Shown here: one piece after another, positions 1 to 9,014 of the stretch
How the letters are laid out: each line of letters starts with the position of its first letter
How positions within the stretch are numbered: position 1 is the stretch's first letter
Assembly (NCBI RefSeq): GCF_002158905.1
Contig: NZ_CP021431.1
Span: 2,791,001-2,855,000 of the forward strand
Source of the DNA: Yoonia vestfoldensis
GTDB taxonomy: Bacteria; Pseudomonadota; Alphaproteobacteria; Rhodobacterales; Rhodobacteraceae
Direction: 5' to 3'
DNA: 64,000 nucleotides
Notes under the pieces: generated by a model
Seen by the model: only the letters and a program-made list of their open reading frames with translations
Told to the model about the DNA's origin: nothing
The model's database searches: none
Position numbers and translations under genes: made by a program

Positions 1-392
1 ATGCCAAGATCAAGCGCGTGGTGATGTGTTCGGGCAAGGTCTATTATGACCTGCTGGAAGAACGCGATGCGCGCGGGATCGACGATGTCTATATCCTGCG
101 GTTTGAACAATTCTATCCCTTCCCCGCACAATCCGCGATGAAGGAATTGGAACGGTTCCAGAATGCGGAAATGGTCTGGTGTCAGGAAGAGCCCAAGAAT
201 CAGGGCGCATGGGCCTTTATGGAACCCAACCTTGAATGGGTGCTGACCCGGATCAAGGCGAAACATACCCGCCCGGCCTATGCCGGACGCGCCGCCGCCG
301 CCAGCCCTGCGACCGGCCTCGCAAGTAAGCACAAAGCAGAACAAGAAGCGCTGGTTGACGACGCGCTGACCATCAAAGGAACAAAGAAATGA
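1..392 (+). CDS. sucA: 2-oxoglutarate dehydrogenase E1 component, C-terminal end (partial)
   Basis: This is the 3' end of a gene that begins before the window; the first complete codon is at base 3. The visible 130 or so residues, from [20 protein letters not shown] onward, match the C-terminal transketolase-like region of SucA, including the [14 protein letters not shown] segment typical of this subunit. SucA is the thiamine-diphosphate enzyme that decarboxylates 2-oxoglutarate and passes the succinyl group to the lipoyl arm of SucB in the TCA cycle. The last codons overlap the sucB start (ATGA at 389-392), so the two are translated from one message. An Ala-rich tail precedes the stop. Identification comes from recognised family sequence and the sucB neighbour. 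Confidence 0.95.
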   Translation, partial: AKIKRVVMCSGKVYYDLLEERDARGIDDVYILRFEQFYPFPAQSAMKELERFQNAEMVWCQEEPKNQGAWAFMEPNLEWVLTRIKAKHTRPAYAGRAAAASPATGLASKHKAEQEALVDDALTIKGTKK

Positions 393-1606
393 GCACCGAA
401 GTCCGCGTCCCCACGCTTGGTGAATCCGTGACCGAGGCCACGGTCGCCACATGGTTCAAGAAACCCGGCGATACCGTCGCCGTCGATGAAATGCTGTGCG
501 AGCTGGAAACCGACAAGGTCACCGTCGAAGTGCCCAGCCCCGTTGCCGGTACGCTGTCGGAAATCGTCGCCGCCGAAGGTGAAACCGTGGGCGTCGATGC
601 TTTGCTGGCGCAGGTCACCGAAGGTGACGCCGCCCCCGCCCCCGCGAAAGCAGCGCCCAAGGCAGCCCCTGCCCCCGATGCAGCCGCAGCGCAGACAGAG
701 GCTGGCCCCGAAGAACCCAAATTGCGCGATCCCGAAGATGCTCCATCGGCCAAGAAGCTGATGGCCGACGCCGGCCTGTCCGACGTCAAGGGCACCGGCA
801 AAGATGGCCGCGTGATGAAAGAGGATGTGCTGAAGGCGCTGACCGCGAAATCCGACGCCCCCGCGCCCGCCGCCGCCCCCCGCGCGCCGGTTGCCGCCAG
901 CGACGAGGCCCGCGAAGAACGCGTCAAGATGACCCGCCTGCGCCAGACCATCGCCAAGCGGTTGAAAGACAGTCAGAACACCGCCGCCATGCTGACCACC
1001 TATAACGAGGTCGATATGACCGAGGTGATGGCGCTGCGCGACGCCTATAAGGATCTCTTCGTCAAGAAACATGGCGTGAAACTGGGCTTCATGTCGTTCT
1101 TCACCAAGGCCTGTATCCACGCCCTGCATGAAGTCCCCGAGGTCAACGCCGAAATCGACGGCACCGACGTGGTCTATAAAAACTATGTCCATATGGGCAT
1201 CGCCGCGGGCACACCCACAGGTCTTGTGGTGCCGGTGATCCGCGACGCCGACCAGATGTCATTCGCCGGTATCGAAAAGGCGATCGCCGAAATGGGCGCC
1301 AAGGCCCGCGACGGCAAGCTGTCGATGGCCGAGATGCAGGGCGGCACTTTCACCATCTCCAACGGTGGGGTCTATGGCTCGCTGATGTCCTCGCCCATCC
1401 TGAACCCCCCGCAATCGGGTATTCTGGGCATGCATAAGATCCAGGACCGCCCCATGGCGATCAACGGTCAGGTCGTGATCCGCCCGATGATGTATCTGGC
1501 TTTGTCCTATGACCACCGGATCGTGGACGGCAAAGGCGCTGTGACCTTCCTTGTGCGCGTGAAAGAAGCGCTCGAAGATCCCCGCCGCTTGTTGATGGAT
1601 CTGTAA
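389..1606 (+). CDS. sucB: Dihydrolipoyllysine succinyltransferase (2-oxoglutarate dehydrogenase E2)
   Basis: A 405-residue E2 subunit that transfers the succinyl group from the lipoyl arm to CoA. The N-terminal lipoyl domain carries [10 protein letters not shown], with the lipoylated lysine at about residue 43. An Ala/Pro-rich linker (about 80-110) leads to the E1/E3-binding domain ([12 protein letters not shown] to GRVMKEDVL). The catalytic domain ends with the SYDHRIVDG motif, placing the active-site His near residue 376 and Asp near 380. Length is normal for SucB. It starts inside the sucA stop and belongs to the cluster sucA-sucB-MAPEG-lpdA. Distinction from pyruvate dehydrogenase E2 rests on the SucA neighbour and the single lipoyl domain. 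Confidence 0.97.
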   Translation: MSTEVRVPTLGESVTEATVATWFKKPGDTVAVDEMLCELETDKVTVEVPSPVAGTLSEIVAAEGETVGVDALLAQVTEGDAAPAPAKAAPKAAPAPDAAAAQTEAGPEEPKLRDPEDAPSAKKLMADAGLSDVKGTGKDGRVMKEDVLKALTAKSDAPAPAAAPRAPVAASDEAREERVKMTRLRQTIAKRLKDSQNTAAMLTTYNEVDMTEVMALRDAYKDLFVKKHGVKLGFMSFFTKACIHALHEVPEVNAEIDGTDVVYKNYVHMGIAAGTPTGLVVPVIRDADQMSFAGIEKAIAEMGAKARDGKLSMAEMQGGTFTISNGGVYGSLMSSPILNPPQSGILGMHKIQDRPMAINGQVVIRPMMYLALSYDHRIVDGKGAVTFLVRVKEALEDPRRLLMDL

Positions 1607-1609
1607 ACG

Positions 1610-1680
1610 GTAAGGCGGGGTCAACCCCGCCCTACGGCGCAACCAGAACCGCCCCCGTAGGTCGGGGTTTACCCCGACCA
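1610..1680. repeat. Two GTAGG-type palindromic repeats after sucB
   Basis: Two short perfect inverted repeats lie in the 95-base gap between sucB and the next gene. The first has arms GGCGGGGT (1614-1621) and ACCCCGCC (1624-1631) around CA. The second has arms GGTCGGGGT (1660-1668) and ACCCCGACC (1671-1679) around TT. Both are edged by GTA/TAC-like bases and resemble the palindrome at 60141-60158. Neither is followed by a clear T-run, so intrinsic termination is not proven. They may be REP-like elements, attenuators or mRNA-stabilising hairpins. Confidence 0.7.
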
Positions 1681-1701
1681 CCCCAAACAAGGCTCTGCAT
1701 C

Positions 1702-2112
1702 ATGACCCCCGAACTGACCGTCCTTGCCCTTGCGGGCCTGTTGCAAGGGGTGCAATTCGTCCTGATGTCGGTGCCTGCCAATCTGGAACTCGGCCCGGGC
1801 AAGACAGCGGGGCCGCGTGACCCCGGCCGCCTTGGCAAGCCGCTGATCGAACAGGTCAGCCCCAAGACGGGCCGCCTGTTCCGGGCGCTGAATAACCATT
1901 TTGAAGGTTTGATCCTGTTCACACTCGCCGTGGTCGTCGTTACGCTGGGCGACAAGGCGACAGGGCTGTCCGCCGCCTGCGCCTGGGTCTACCTTGGCGC
2001 GCGGGTGCTATATATCCCTGCCTATTACTTCGGCCTGACGCCCTGGCGTTCGGTGATCTGGATGTTTGGCTTTGCGGCCACCATGCTGATGATCATCTCG
2101 GCCCTGATCTGA
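1702..2112 (+). CDS. MAPEG family membrane protein
   Basis: A 136-residue protein with four hydrophobic segments (roughly residues 3-25, 62-82, 86-106 and 113-135) and the [12 protein letters not shown] segment typical of the MAPEG superfamily (membrane-associated proteins of eicosanoid and glutathione metabolism). It should be an inner-membrane protein. Bacterial members have glutathione-linked activity at most, and the substrate cannot be read from sequence. It sits between sucB and lpdA and probably shares their transcript; I recall the same position in related Rhodobacterales. Family assignment is fairly secure, the role is unknown. Confidence 0.8.
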   Translation: MTPELTVLALAGLLQGVQFVLMSVPANLELGPGKTAGPRDPGRLGKPLIEQVSPKTGRLFRALNNHFEGLILFTLAVVVVTLGDKATGLSAACAWVYLGARVLYIPAYYFGLTPWRSVIWMFGFAATMLMIISALI

Positions 2113-2128
2113 ATCTGAAGGAGTTTCC

Positions 2129-3517
2129 ATGTCCAGCTATGATGTCATCTTTATCGGCTCCGGCCCCGGCGGCTATGTCGGCGCGATCCGCGCGGCGCAA
2201 CTGGGCCTCAAGGTGGCCTGCGTCGAAGGCCGCGCCACATTGGGCGGCACCTGCCTGAACGTCGGCTGCATCCCGTCCAAGGCGCTGCTGCATGCAACCC
2301 ATATGCTGCACGAGGCGGAACATAATTTCGCGGGCATGGGGTTGAAGGGCAAGGCCCCGTCGGTCGACTGGAAACAGATGCTGACCTACAAGGACGACAC
2401 GATCGGCCAGAACACCGGCGGCATCGAATTCCTGTTCAAGAAGAACAAGATCGACTGGATCAAGGGCTGGGCCTCTATCCCCGAGGCGGGCAAGGTCAAG
2501 GTCGGCGAGGATCTGCATGAGGCGAAGAATATCGTCATCGCCACAGGGTCGCAGTCGGCCAGCCTGCCGGGTGTCGAGGTCGACGAAAAGATCGTCGTCA
2601 CATCGACCGGCGCGCTGGAACTGGGCAAGATCCCCAAGACGATGGTCGTGATCGGCGCGGGCGTCATCGGGCTGGAACTGGGGTCGGTCTTTGCCCGCCT
2701 TGGCGCGGATGTGAATGTGATCGAATATCTCGACGCAATCACGCCGGGCATGGATGCCGAGGTTGCCCGCCAGTTCCAGAAAGTGCTGACCAAACAGGGG
2801 CTGAAATTCACCCTTGGCGCGGCTGTGCAGGGTGTGACCGTCAAAGGCGGCAAGGCCACCGTGTCCTATAAGCTGCGCAAGGATGACAGCGCCCATGAAA
2901 TGACCGCCGATACAGTGCTGGTGGCAACGGGCCGCAAACCCTATACCGATGGGCTGGGCCTCGCGGATCTGGGTGTGGAACTGACCGAGCGTGGCCAGAT
3001 CAAGACCAATGCCAGCTTTGCGACCAATGTCGCGGGGATCTATGCCATCGGTGACACGATCACCGGCCCCATGCTGGCCCATAAGGCCGAGGATGAAGGC
3101 ATGGCCGTCGCCGAAATCCTTGCAGGCCAGCATGGCCATGTGAATTACGGCGTGATCCCCGGCGTGATCTATACCCATCCCGAGGTCGCCAATGTCGGCG
3201 AAACCGAGGAATCGCTGAAAGCGGCCGGGCGCGCCTATAAGGTCGGCAAATTCCCCTTCATGGGCAATGCGCGGGCCAAGGCGAACCATTCCGCCGATGG
3301 TTTCGTGAAAATCCTTGCCGACAAGGAAACCGACCGGATCCTTGGCGCGCATATCATCGGCCCGATGGCGGGTGATCTGATCCACGAAATCTGCGTCGCG
3401 ATGGAATTCGGCGCCGCAGCCGAGGATCTGGCCCGCACCTGCCACGCCCACCCGACCTATTCCGAGGCCGTGCGCGAAGCGGCCCTTGCCTGCGGCGACG
3501 GCGCGATCCACGCCTGA
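2129..3517 (+). CDS. lpdA: Dihydrolipoyl dehydrogenase (E3)
   Basis: A 462-residue flavoprotein that reoxidises the dihydrolipoyl arm of SucB with NAD+. An N-terminal FAD-binding motif ([10 protein letters not shown]) is followed by the redox disulfide [13 protein letters not shown] (Cys42 and Cys47). The NAD-binding motif [10 protein letters not shown] lies mid-protein. The C-terminal interface domain ends with HPTYSE, giving the His441-Glu446 dyad. Length and motifs are complete. A ribosome binding site (AAGGAG) precedes the ATG. Position after sucAB points to the 2-oxoglutarate complex, although E3 may also serve pyruvate dehydrogenase or glycine cleavage. Confidence 0.97.
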   Translation: MSSYDVIFIGSGPGGYVGAIRAAQLGLKVACVEGRATLGGTCLNVGCIPSKALLHATHMLHEAEHNFAGMGLKGKAPSVDWKQMLTYKDDTIGQNTGGIEFLFKKNKIDWIKGWASIPEAGKVKVGEDLHEAKNIVIATGSQSASLPGVEVDEKIVVTSTGALELGKIPKTMVVIGAGVIGLELGSVFARLGADVNVIEYLDAITPGMDAEVARQFQKVLTKQGLKFTLGAAVQGVTVKGGKATVSYKLRKDDSAHEMTADTVLVATGRKPYTDGLGLADLGVELTERGQIKTNASFATNVAGIYAIGDTITGPMLAHKAEDEGMAVAEILAGQHGHVNYGVIPGVIYTHPEVANVGETEESLKAAGRAYKVGKFPFMGNARAKANHSADGFVKILADKETDRILGAHIIGPMAGDLIHEICVAMEFGAAAEDLARTCHAHPTYSEAVREAALACGDGAIHA

Positions 3518-3796
3518 TCGGCATGCTGCGGCGGTGGTCCCGGTGGGCCATCGCCACAGCCCGCGCGGCACAAAGCCCGCATCCCGGACCCTATCCACCA
3601 TATCGGCGCCACAATCACCCGTTAACCAGAGGGTCACTTTATGTGACAAGGCTGGAATGACAGATGAAGCCGGTGATCCTTGCGATAGGCTGCGGATGAT
3701 GCAGGCGATATCAGCGCGCGTGACCACCGCGCGCGGCACCAGCTCTTGCACGGATTTCGCCCTTGCACCACCGCTCGCCAGGCCGCGGGTCCGGTC
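3518..3796. other. Intergenic stretch with two small inverted repeats
   Basis: I see no convincing gene in these 279 bases after lpdA. There is a weak inverted repeat GTCAC-N5-GTGAC at 3633-3647 and a GC-rich hairpin at 3714-3734 (arms GCGCGCG and CGCGCGC around seven bases). Neither is followed by a T-run. The region probably holds the lpdA transcript end and the promoter of the TerB-like gene, but no clear -35/-10 pair stands out. Confidence 0.5.
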
Positions 3797-4240
3797 ATGA
3801 TCCGGCGCATCGCAGCGCAGCTTGGCTTGCCTGCAGCCGCCCGCCTGCGCAAGACAGCGGCGGTGCGCATATTATCGGCCATGTGCCATGTCAGCAAATG
3901 CGACGGCATCATCGCCCCGGCCGAGGTCGCGCTGATCAGCGACACGATCCAGCGGCTGACGGGACGCAGCTTTGCACCGGACGAAATCATGCAGCTGGCC
4001 GATCAAACCCGCCTGCAGCTGACCCCCCAGGATTACGCCGCCTTCGGAACCGGTCTGCGCAAGGACGAAAAAGCCGTGATGATGCATGGCGTACTGGCGA
4101 TCGCGATAGCCAGCGGGCGGATCTTTCCCGCCGAATATGCCTTTGTCACGGCGCTTGCCCAAGGGCTTGGCTTGCAAGGCGCAGATGTCCGCCGCCTGCT
4201 GGGCCTTGCCATCGCGGATATGAATACGCGCGGCGCCTAG
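3797..4240 (+). CDS. TerB-like domain protein
   Basis: A 147-residue, mostly helical protein. The central part (MCHVSKCDGIIAPAEVALIS to the GRIFPAEYAFV segment) matches the TerB/DjlA-N-like fold: helix bundles with acidic loops such as KCDGIIAPAE that can bind divalent metal. The ATG at 3797 begins MIRRIAAQLG; an alternative TTG start at 3746 adds 17 residues that look like read-through. Neither has a strong ribosome binding site. The last codon overlaps convergently with the GntR-family gene (shared CTAG at 4237-4240). Despite the family name, a tellurite-resistance role is not implied; the function is unknown. Confidence 0.65.
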   Translation: MIRRIAAQLGLPAAARLRKTAAVRILSAMCHVSKCDGIIAPAEVALISDTIQRLTGRSFAPDEIMQLADQTRLQLTPQDYAAFGTGLRKDEKAVMMHGVLAIAIASGRIFPAEYAFVTALAQGLGLQGADVRRLLGLAIADMNTRGA

Positions 4241-4887
4241 CCTTTGAGCATCCGCAACCCCTGCGTCACATCCGTGCGGATCGCCAGACGCAGCCCCGGT
4301 TCGTCCCCGGCCTTGAGCGCGCCCAGGATCAGCTTGTGATGATAGGGCGGTTCCTTGCGGTTCAGCCGGCCATAAAGCGCGCGCATCGTCGGCCCCAGCT
4401 GCAACCAGACCGTTTCGGTCATCGCCAGCATCGCGGGGGCCTGCGCGCGCAGATACAACATCCGGTGGAATTCCAGGTTCATGCGGATATAGCCTGTCGC
4501 ATCATGGCGGGCGACCATCTGGCTGACGCCTTGGTTGATCGCCTCCAGCCGGTCGATCAGCGCGAAATGGGCGCGGGGCAAGGCGCGCGATGCCAGTTCC
4601 GGCTCCAGCATGGCGCGCAGCGTCGCCAGCTCTTCGATCCGCTCGTTGGACAGGGCCGGCGTGGACACGCGCCCCGACGAGGACAAGAACAACGCGCCTT
4701 CCGCCACCAGGCGGCGCACGGCCTCACGCGCGGGGGTCATGGACACGCCATAGGTCTTGCCGATCCCGCGCAGCGTCAGCGCGGCACCGGGCGCCAATTC
4801 GCCATGCATGATCTGGGTGCGCAAGGCGCGGTAAACCCGTTCATGCGCAGAGGTGGTTGAATCGACAGGGCGGGGCTGGATCAGCAT
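4237..4887 (-). CDS. GntR family transcriptional regulator, FadR/FCD subfamily
   Basis: A 216-residue regulator counted from the ATG at 4887 (MLIQPRPVDS). The N-terminal winged helix-turn-helix (about 10-80) includes the GntR signature around LRGIGKTYGVSMTPAREAVR. The C-terminal all-helical FCD domain contains NLEFHRMLYLRA and YHHKLILGAL, with His residues of the metal/ligand site. FCD regulators usually sense small organic acids, but the ligand is not visible here. A perfect 14-base palindrome lies seven bases before the start codon and suggests autoregulation. It is co-directional with and 31 bases downstream of the YgjP-type gene. A longer in-frame reading upstream overlaps that gene and is unlikely. 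Confidence 0.9.
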   Translation of the reverse strand: MLIQPRPVDSTTSAHERVYRALRTQIMHGELAPGAALTLRGIGKTYGVSMTPAREAVRRLVAEGALFLSSSGRVSTPALSNERIEELATLRAMLEPELASRALPRAHFALIDRLEAINQGVSQMVARHDATGYIRMNLEFHRMLYLRAQAPAMLAMTETVWLQLGPTMRALYGRLNRKEPPYHHKLILGALKAGDEPGLRLAIRTDVTQGLRMLKG

Positions 4888-4893
4888 GGGAAA

Positions 4894-4907
4894 TATGTGA
4901 TCACATA
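4894..4907. promoter_or_regulatory. Candidate operator of the GntR-type regulator
   Basis: TATGTGATCACATA is a perfect 14-base palindrome directly before the regulator's start codon. The TGTGATCACA core has the form (TNGT...ACNA) seen in FadR-type GntR operators. Its place between the YgjP-type gene and the regulator suggests autorepression. No other copy was noticed in the window. Confidence 0.6.
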
Positions 4908-4918
4908 AACCGCGCCCG

Positions 4919-5602
4919 TCAATCGTCGAAACGCAGGCGATGCAGGCTTTCACCGTGATCGCGCAGCCATTGCCGGTGCAATGCATAATCGGGGCATAGC
5001 CCTGCGACCAGGTCCCAGAAAGCGGGCGCATGGTTCATCTCGCGCAGATGCGCCACCTCATGCGCGGCGACATAATCCAGCACGACAGGCGGGGCCATGA
5101 TCAGCCGCCATGAATACATCAACACCCCTTTGCTGGAACAAGACCCCCAACGCGACCGCGTATCCCTGATCGACAGCTTGTCGTAACTGACCCCCAGCGT
5201 GGCGGCATGCCGGTCCGACGCCGCGGCCAGCGCATCGCGCGCCAGCGCCCGCAGACGGGCGCGGATCGGTGCCGCAGCGGGGCGGGACGGCGGCACCTCG
5301 ATCCGGTCATCCAGAAACCGCACGCGCGGCCCCGCCACCACAGGCAAGGCCCTGCCCTGCACCGGCACCGATGATCCGATGCTGACAGGCTCTGCCGGAC
5401 CGATCCGGCCCAGATGGCCGCGCAGCCAATCTTCCTTGTCATGCAGAAAGGCCAGCCCATCGCGGTCCGGCAAGCCCAGCGGCATGGTCAGCGTCACCCG
5501 CCCGTCCAGCCGCGACACCCGCAAAGACAGCCGCCGCGCCTGTGCCGATTTGCGCAATGTCACGTCAATCGGGGGGTTGCCATGCAACGTGTGACGGCCC
5601 AT
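4919..5602 (-). CDS. YgjP-type (M48/DUF45) zinc metalloprotease-like protein
   Basis: A 227-residue protein counted from the ATG at 5602 (MGRHTLHGNP). It has both signatures of the YgjP/DUF45 group: RDTRSRWGSCSSKG (about 147-160) and the zinc motif HEVAHL (His181, Glu182, His185), followed by MNH with the probable third ligand. There is no signal peptide, so it is probably cytoplasmic. The physiological substrate of this group is largely unknown. A 16-residue longer start at 5650 is possible, but it would run across an inverted repeat. The regulator gene follows 31 bases downstream. Confidence 0.85.
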   Translation of the reverse strand: MGRHTLHGNPPIDVTLRKSAQARRLSLRVSRLDGRVTLTMPLGLPDRDGLAFLHDKEDWLRGHLGRIGPAEPVSIGSSVPVQGRALPVVAGPRVRFLDDRIEVPPSRPAAAPIRARLRALARDALAAASDRHAATLGVSYDKLSIRDTRSRWGSCSSKGVLMYSWRLIMAPPVVLDYVAAHEVAHLREMNHAPAFWDLVAGLCPDYALHRQWLRDHGESLHRLRFDD

Positions 5603-5636
5603 ATCCAGCTTTCTGTAAATGCCTGCGCCAAAGCCT

Positions 5637-5650
5637 TTGACACCTGTCAA
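5637..5650. promoter_or_regulatory. Inverted repeat TTGACA-N2-TGTCAA between divergent genes
   Basis: A 12-of-14 symmetric sequence lies between the YgjP-type gene (leftward) and the FYDLN-protein gene (rightward). Each arm also matches a sigma-70 -35 hexamer, but neither orientation has a good -10 box 16-18 bases away. It could be a repressor site or a chance palindrome. Confidence 0.35.
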
Positions 5651-5712
5651 TGCTTATGGCAGTTGGCAGCGATCCCCCGCAAGGGGCGACCAAGTTTTTG
5701 AAGGGATAGCCT

Positions 5713-6039
5713 ATGCCTAAGGAAGAATGGGGCACAAAGCGCCTTTGCCCCGAAACCGGCAAACGCTTTTACGACCTGAACGCGACACCGATCATCAGCC
5801 CCTACACGGGCAAAGAGGTGACGATCGACACATCCAAGACCCGCACCATGGTCGCGGATGCCGAAGATCTGCAATCCAAAAAAGCCCGCGACGTCGATGA
5901 TGAAGACGATCTGATCCTCGACGACGAGGAAGAAGATGATGTCGATCTGGGCGATGACGTGCTCGAAGACGATGACGACGAAGACACCGTTTCCTTCGAC
6001 GATCTGGGCGATGTCGCGGCCAAAACCGACGACGATTAA
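5713..6039 (+). CDS. TIGR02300 family protein (FYDLN acid protein)
   Basis: A 108-residue protein with the defining N-terminal segment WGTKRLCPETGKRFYDLN and the following PYTG motif. The remainder is extremely acidic, dominated by Asp and Glu from about residue 55 onward (for example DDEEEDDVDLGDD). The family is restricted mainly to alphaproteobacteria and its function is unknown; the N-terminus looks like a degenerate zinc ribbon. An AAGGGA ribosome binding site precedes the ATG. The tRNA-Ala gene follows on the same strand. Confidence 0.92.
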   Translation: MPKEEWGTKRLCPETGKRFYDLNATPIISPYTGKEVTIDTSKTRTMVADAEDLQSKKARDVDDEDDLILDDEEEDDVDLGDDVLEDDDDEDTVSFDDLGDVAAKTDDD

Positions 6040-6066
6040 AAGCTGAACCCCGGGCGCGATTAGCAC

Positions 6067-6095
6067 TTGATCTCGCCCGGTCTGCTGCCTAAACA
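6067..6095 (+). promoter_or_regulatory. Possible promoter of the tRNA-Ala gene
   Basis: TTGATC (6067-6072) and TAAACA (6090-6095) are 17 bases apart, which would place the transcription start about 15-20 bases before the tRNA. The -10 match is weak, and co-transcription with the upstream FYDLN gene is an alternative. Confidence 0.3.
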
Positions 6096-6120
6096 GCGGC
6101 ACGCAACGCAGGTTGCAAAT

Positions 6121-6196
<76 letters not shown>

Positions 6197-6257
6197 AATT
6201 CCACATGAAAACGCGATATGCACAGGGGCGGCCACCACCGGTCCCTGCCTGATCCTG

Positions 6258-6291
6258 CATCTTCCGAGCCTAAATATCCCCGCCGGAGGCC
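6258..6291 (-). repeat. Convergent-junction short repeat, copy A
   Basis: Read on the minus strand this is GGCCTCCGGCGGGGATATTT followed by AGGCTCGGAAGATG. Near-identical copies occur at 23866-23899 and 52543-52576, and an interrupted one at 21222-21276. It lies between tRNA-Ala (rightward) and the BASS transporter (leftward), that is, at a convergent junction. Confidence 0.8.
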
Positions 6292-6313
6292 CTAAATCTT
6301 TTTGGGGCCAGCC

Positions 6314-7195
6314 TCACAACAACCCGTTCGGCAAGGGCTGTTCGGCTGCCGTGTTGATCCGCCGGAACCACAGCGTCAGCGCGGCAGAGCTCATCACGAT
6401 AAACAATGAATAGAGCACCGGAACGGCCATGACCGCCTGCGCCTCGGCCCCGCTGAAGGTGAAGGCGATGATCGCAATGGCCAGCGGGCCGTTCTGGATT
6501 CCGGTTTCCAGCGCCACCGTGCGGGCATTGCGCGGATGCAGGCGCAACAGCTTTGCAAAGCCATAGCCGATGGCAAAGCCAAACAGCCCCAGCATGATCG
6601 AGGCGAAATAAGTGCCCCAAGTCGTCGCCAGCAGAAATTCCCAATTGCGCGGAATCCACGATACGATCAGGAACAGGATGAAGAACAGCGCCAGCAGCGA
6701 CCCGAAAAACTCGGTCACCGCGCCGACATTGGCGCTGACCTTGCGCAAGACCATCCCGATGGCGACCGGCACCAGCAGCAGGATCAGCGTCACGATGATG
6801 TTCTCGCGCGGGATATCCAGATCAAGCGCACCGGCATAGACCAGCAGAACAACGGGAATCAGGATCACGCCAAAAACCGTCGATGTCACGGTCATCAGCA
6901 CCGATAGCGCAAGATTGCCCTTGGAAAAATAGGCAAAGATATTCGACGTGGTCCCGCCCGGCATGCAGGCCATGATCAGGATGCCGATCTTGATCGTATC
7001 CGACACCGGCAAGGTCGTCGCCAGCACAAAGCCGATCAGCGGCATGAAACCGAATTGCGCGATCACGCCGACCGCCAACCCATAGGGCCGCTTGAGCGCC
7101 AGCGCAAAATCTCGCGGGGTCAGTGACGCGCCCATCCCCAGCATGATCACGAAAATCATCAGCGCCAGAATGGCCTGTTCGAGTGGTCCGACCAT
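6314..7195 (-). CDS. Bile acid:sodium symporter (BASS) family transporter
   Basis: A 293-residue integral membrane protein with about nine hydrophobic segments. The family signature is visible in GASLTPRDFALALKRP near the N-terminus and MACMPGGTTSNIFAYFSKGN (about 80-100), which contains the Na+-site region of the fold. BASS members carry organic anions such as 2-oxo acids, pantoate or bile-acid-like compounds with sodium; the substrate cannot be inferred. A good ribosome binding site (AAAGGAAA) precedes the ATG on the minus strand. It is co-directional with the broken acyl-CoA ligase gene upstream, about 30 bases away, so a shared transcript is possible. Confidence 0.9.
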   Translation of the reverse strand: MVGPLEQAILALMIFVIMLGMGASLTPRDFALALKRPYGLAVGVIAQFGFMPLIGFVLATTLPVSDTIKIGILIMACMPGGTTSNIFAYFSKGNLALSVLMTVTSTVFGVILIPVVLLVYAGALDLDIPRENIIVTLILLLVPVAIGMVLRKVSANVGAVTEFFGSLLALFFILFLIVSWIPRNWEFLLATTWGTYFASIMLGLFGFAIGYGFAKLLRLHPRNARTVALETGIQNGPLAIAIIAFTFSGAEAQAVMAVPVLYSLFIVMSSAALTLWFRRINTAAEQPLPNGLL

Positions 7196-7225
7196 GTTAC
7201 AACTTTCCTTTCAACGCGATCCGCA

Positions 7226-8937
7226 TCACGCGGCCTGCGCCTGTTCCTGGGCGCGCAAATCCTTGCGCAGGATTTTTCCGACGTTGGATTTCGGCAATTC
7301 GTCGCGGAATTCCACGAATTTGGGCACTTTATAGCCGGTCAGATGGTCTTTGCAGTAGCTGCGCAGATCGTCCTTGCTAAGGCTTTCGTCGCGGGCCACG
7401 ACATAGGCTTTCACCGCCTCGCCCGCCGCCCCGTCGGCCACGCCGATCACGGCGACCTCGACCACATCGGGATGGGCTGCGATCACATCCTCGATCTCAT
7501 TGGGATAGACGTTGAAACCGGACACAAGGATCATGTCTTTCTTGCGATCCACGATGCGGAAATAGCCATCGGCATCCATCACCCCGACATCGCCGGTCAA
7601 AAGCCAGCCATTCTGGATCGTTTTCGCGGTCTCTTCGGGTTTGCGCCAATAGCCCAGCATGATCTGCGGCCCTTTGGCGATGACCTCGCCGGGCTGGCCT
7701 TGGGGCACATCGGCCCCGTCATCATCGACACAGCGCACATCCGTGGACGGGATCGGCACGCCGATACTGCCATGCCGGACCTGCCCGAAGGGGTTGAAGG
7801 TCAGCACCGGCGAGGATTCGGTCAGCCCGTAGCCTTCCAGCACCGGCTTGCCGGTCACCTGTTCCCAGCGTTCGGCCACCGATTTCTGCAAGGCCATCCC
7901 CCCGCCGAGGCGAATTTCAGATGTTTGGGCGGCGTGTCCAGAAACCAGATTTCATTGTTCAGCCCGTTGAACAGGGTGTTCACCCCGCTCATCCAGGTGA
8001 TCTTGTAATTCTCAAAGGCGCGTTTGAGGTTCGACAAGGGGCGCGGGTTCGGGATCAGGATGTTGCGCGCCCCGATGGAATAGAACCCCAGAAAATTCAC
8101 GGTAAAGGCAAAGATATGATAAAGCGGCAGCGCCGTCAGCGCGACTTCCTTGCCCTTGTCCAGATTGGTGATCAGCGACATGGTCTGCGCCATATTCATC
8201 AAGATATTGGCATGCGACAGCATCGCGCCCTTGGACACGCCGGTCGTGCCGCCGGTATATTGCAGACAGGCGACATCATCAGGGCGGATCGTGCTGCGGT
8301 AAGCGCCGACCGCATTGTGCAGGCTGTCATGCTTGGCACGTCCCGCCGCAATGGCATCGGGCAGGCGGATATGCGGAATCGTGACCGGATGCACCGATTT
8401 ATCCCAATGTTTCTGCACCAGCCCGACGATCATCTTGGGCAGGCGCGGCAGGTATTCGGCAACGCGGGTGACGATCACATGCTCGATCGGATAGGTTTTC
8501 ACGGCCTCGGCCAGCTTGTCGGCGAACATATCCACCACGATGACAGCGGCGGGTTCGGCATCGGTGAATTGCTTGGCCATTTCATCAGCCGTGTAAAGCG
8601 GGTTGACGTTGACCAGCACGCAGCCCGCCTTGAACACGGCCATCGCCGCCACCGGATAGGACAGGCAATTGGGCACCTGCACCGCCACCCTTTCCCCCGC
8701 CTGCAAGCCTGCGACATCGCGCAGATAAACCGCAAGCGCATCGGACATTTCGTCAGCCTGCCTAAATGTCAGCGTGCCGTTCATGCCGTTCGGCAGCACC
8801 GTGGTGAATGCGGGCAGGTCGCCATAGATCGCCGCGGTTGCGCTGATGAAATCGCCAAGGCTCTGGTGGGGCATATCGTCAATCGAATTTGGAACGGACG
8901 GGCCATAAAAGGCCATCCACGGACGGTCATGTGCCAA
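7226..8937 (-). pseudogene. fadD: Long-chain acyl-CoA ligase, disrupted by a one-base frameshift
   Basis: Together the two frames give a full-length FadD-type ligase of about 570 residues, which activates fatty acids to acyl-CoA. The N-terminal part (8937 to about 7900) has the AMP-binding motif YTGGTTGVSKGA. The C-terminal part has [33 protein letters not shown] and the catalytic-lysine region SNVGKILRK. The reading frame breaks in a G-run at 7898-7903: six G are present where seven would keep the frame. After the break the first frame ends within about 12 residues. The likely start is TTG at 8937 behind GGAGGAAG. Everything else is intact, so this may be a recent mutation or a homopolymer sequencing error. 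Confidence 0.85.
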
Positions 8938-9014
8938 AGTGCTTCCTCCCAAAAGCGTTTGGAAGACCGTAGCCGGATTGACGGCTTTGTGAAGCCAGAG
9001 TTTACAAGGGGACG

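Noticed and set aside
655..900. Ala/Pro-rich repeats in sucB considered as a tandem repeat of interest
   Set aside because: This is the normal flexible linker of E2 proteins between the lipoyl, binding and catalytic domains.
2093..3751. A 552-codon open frame on the minus strand across lpdA
   Set aside because: It is antisense to a complete dihydrolipoyl dehydrogenase. Its composition is typical of a shadow frame and it has no family motif.
5637..5650. TTGACA-N2-TGTCAA considered as an SOS (LexA) box
   Set aside because: Alphaproteobacterial LexA boxes are of the GTTC-N7-GTTC type, and neither neighbour is a DNA repair gene.
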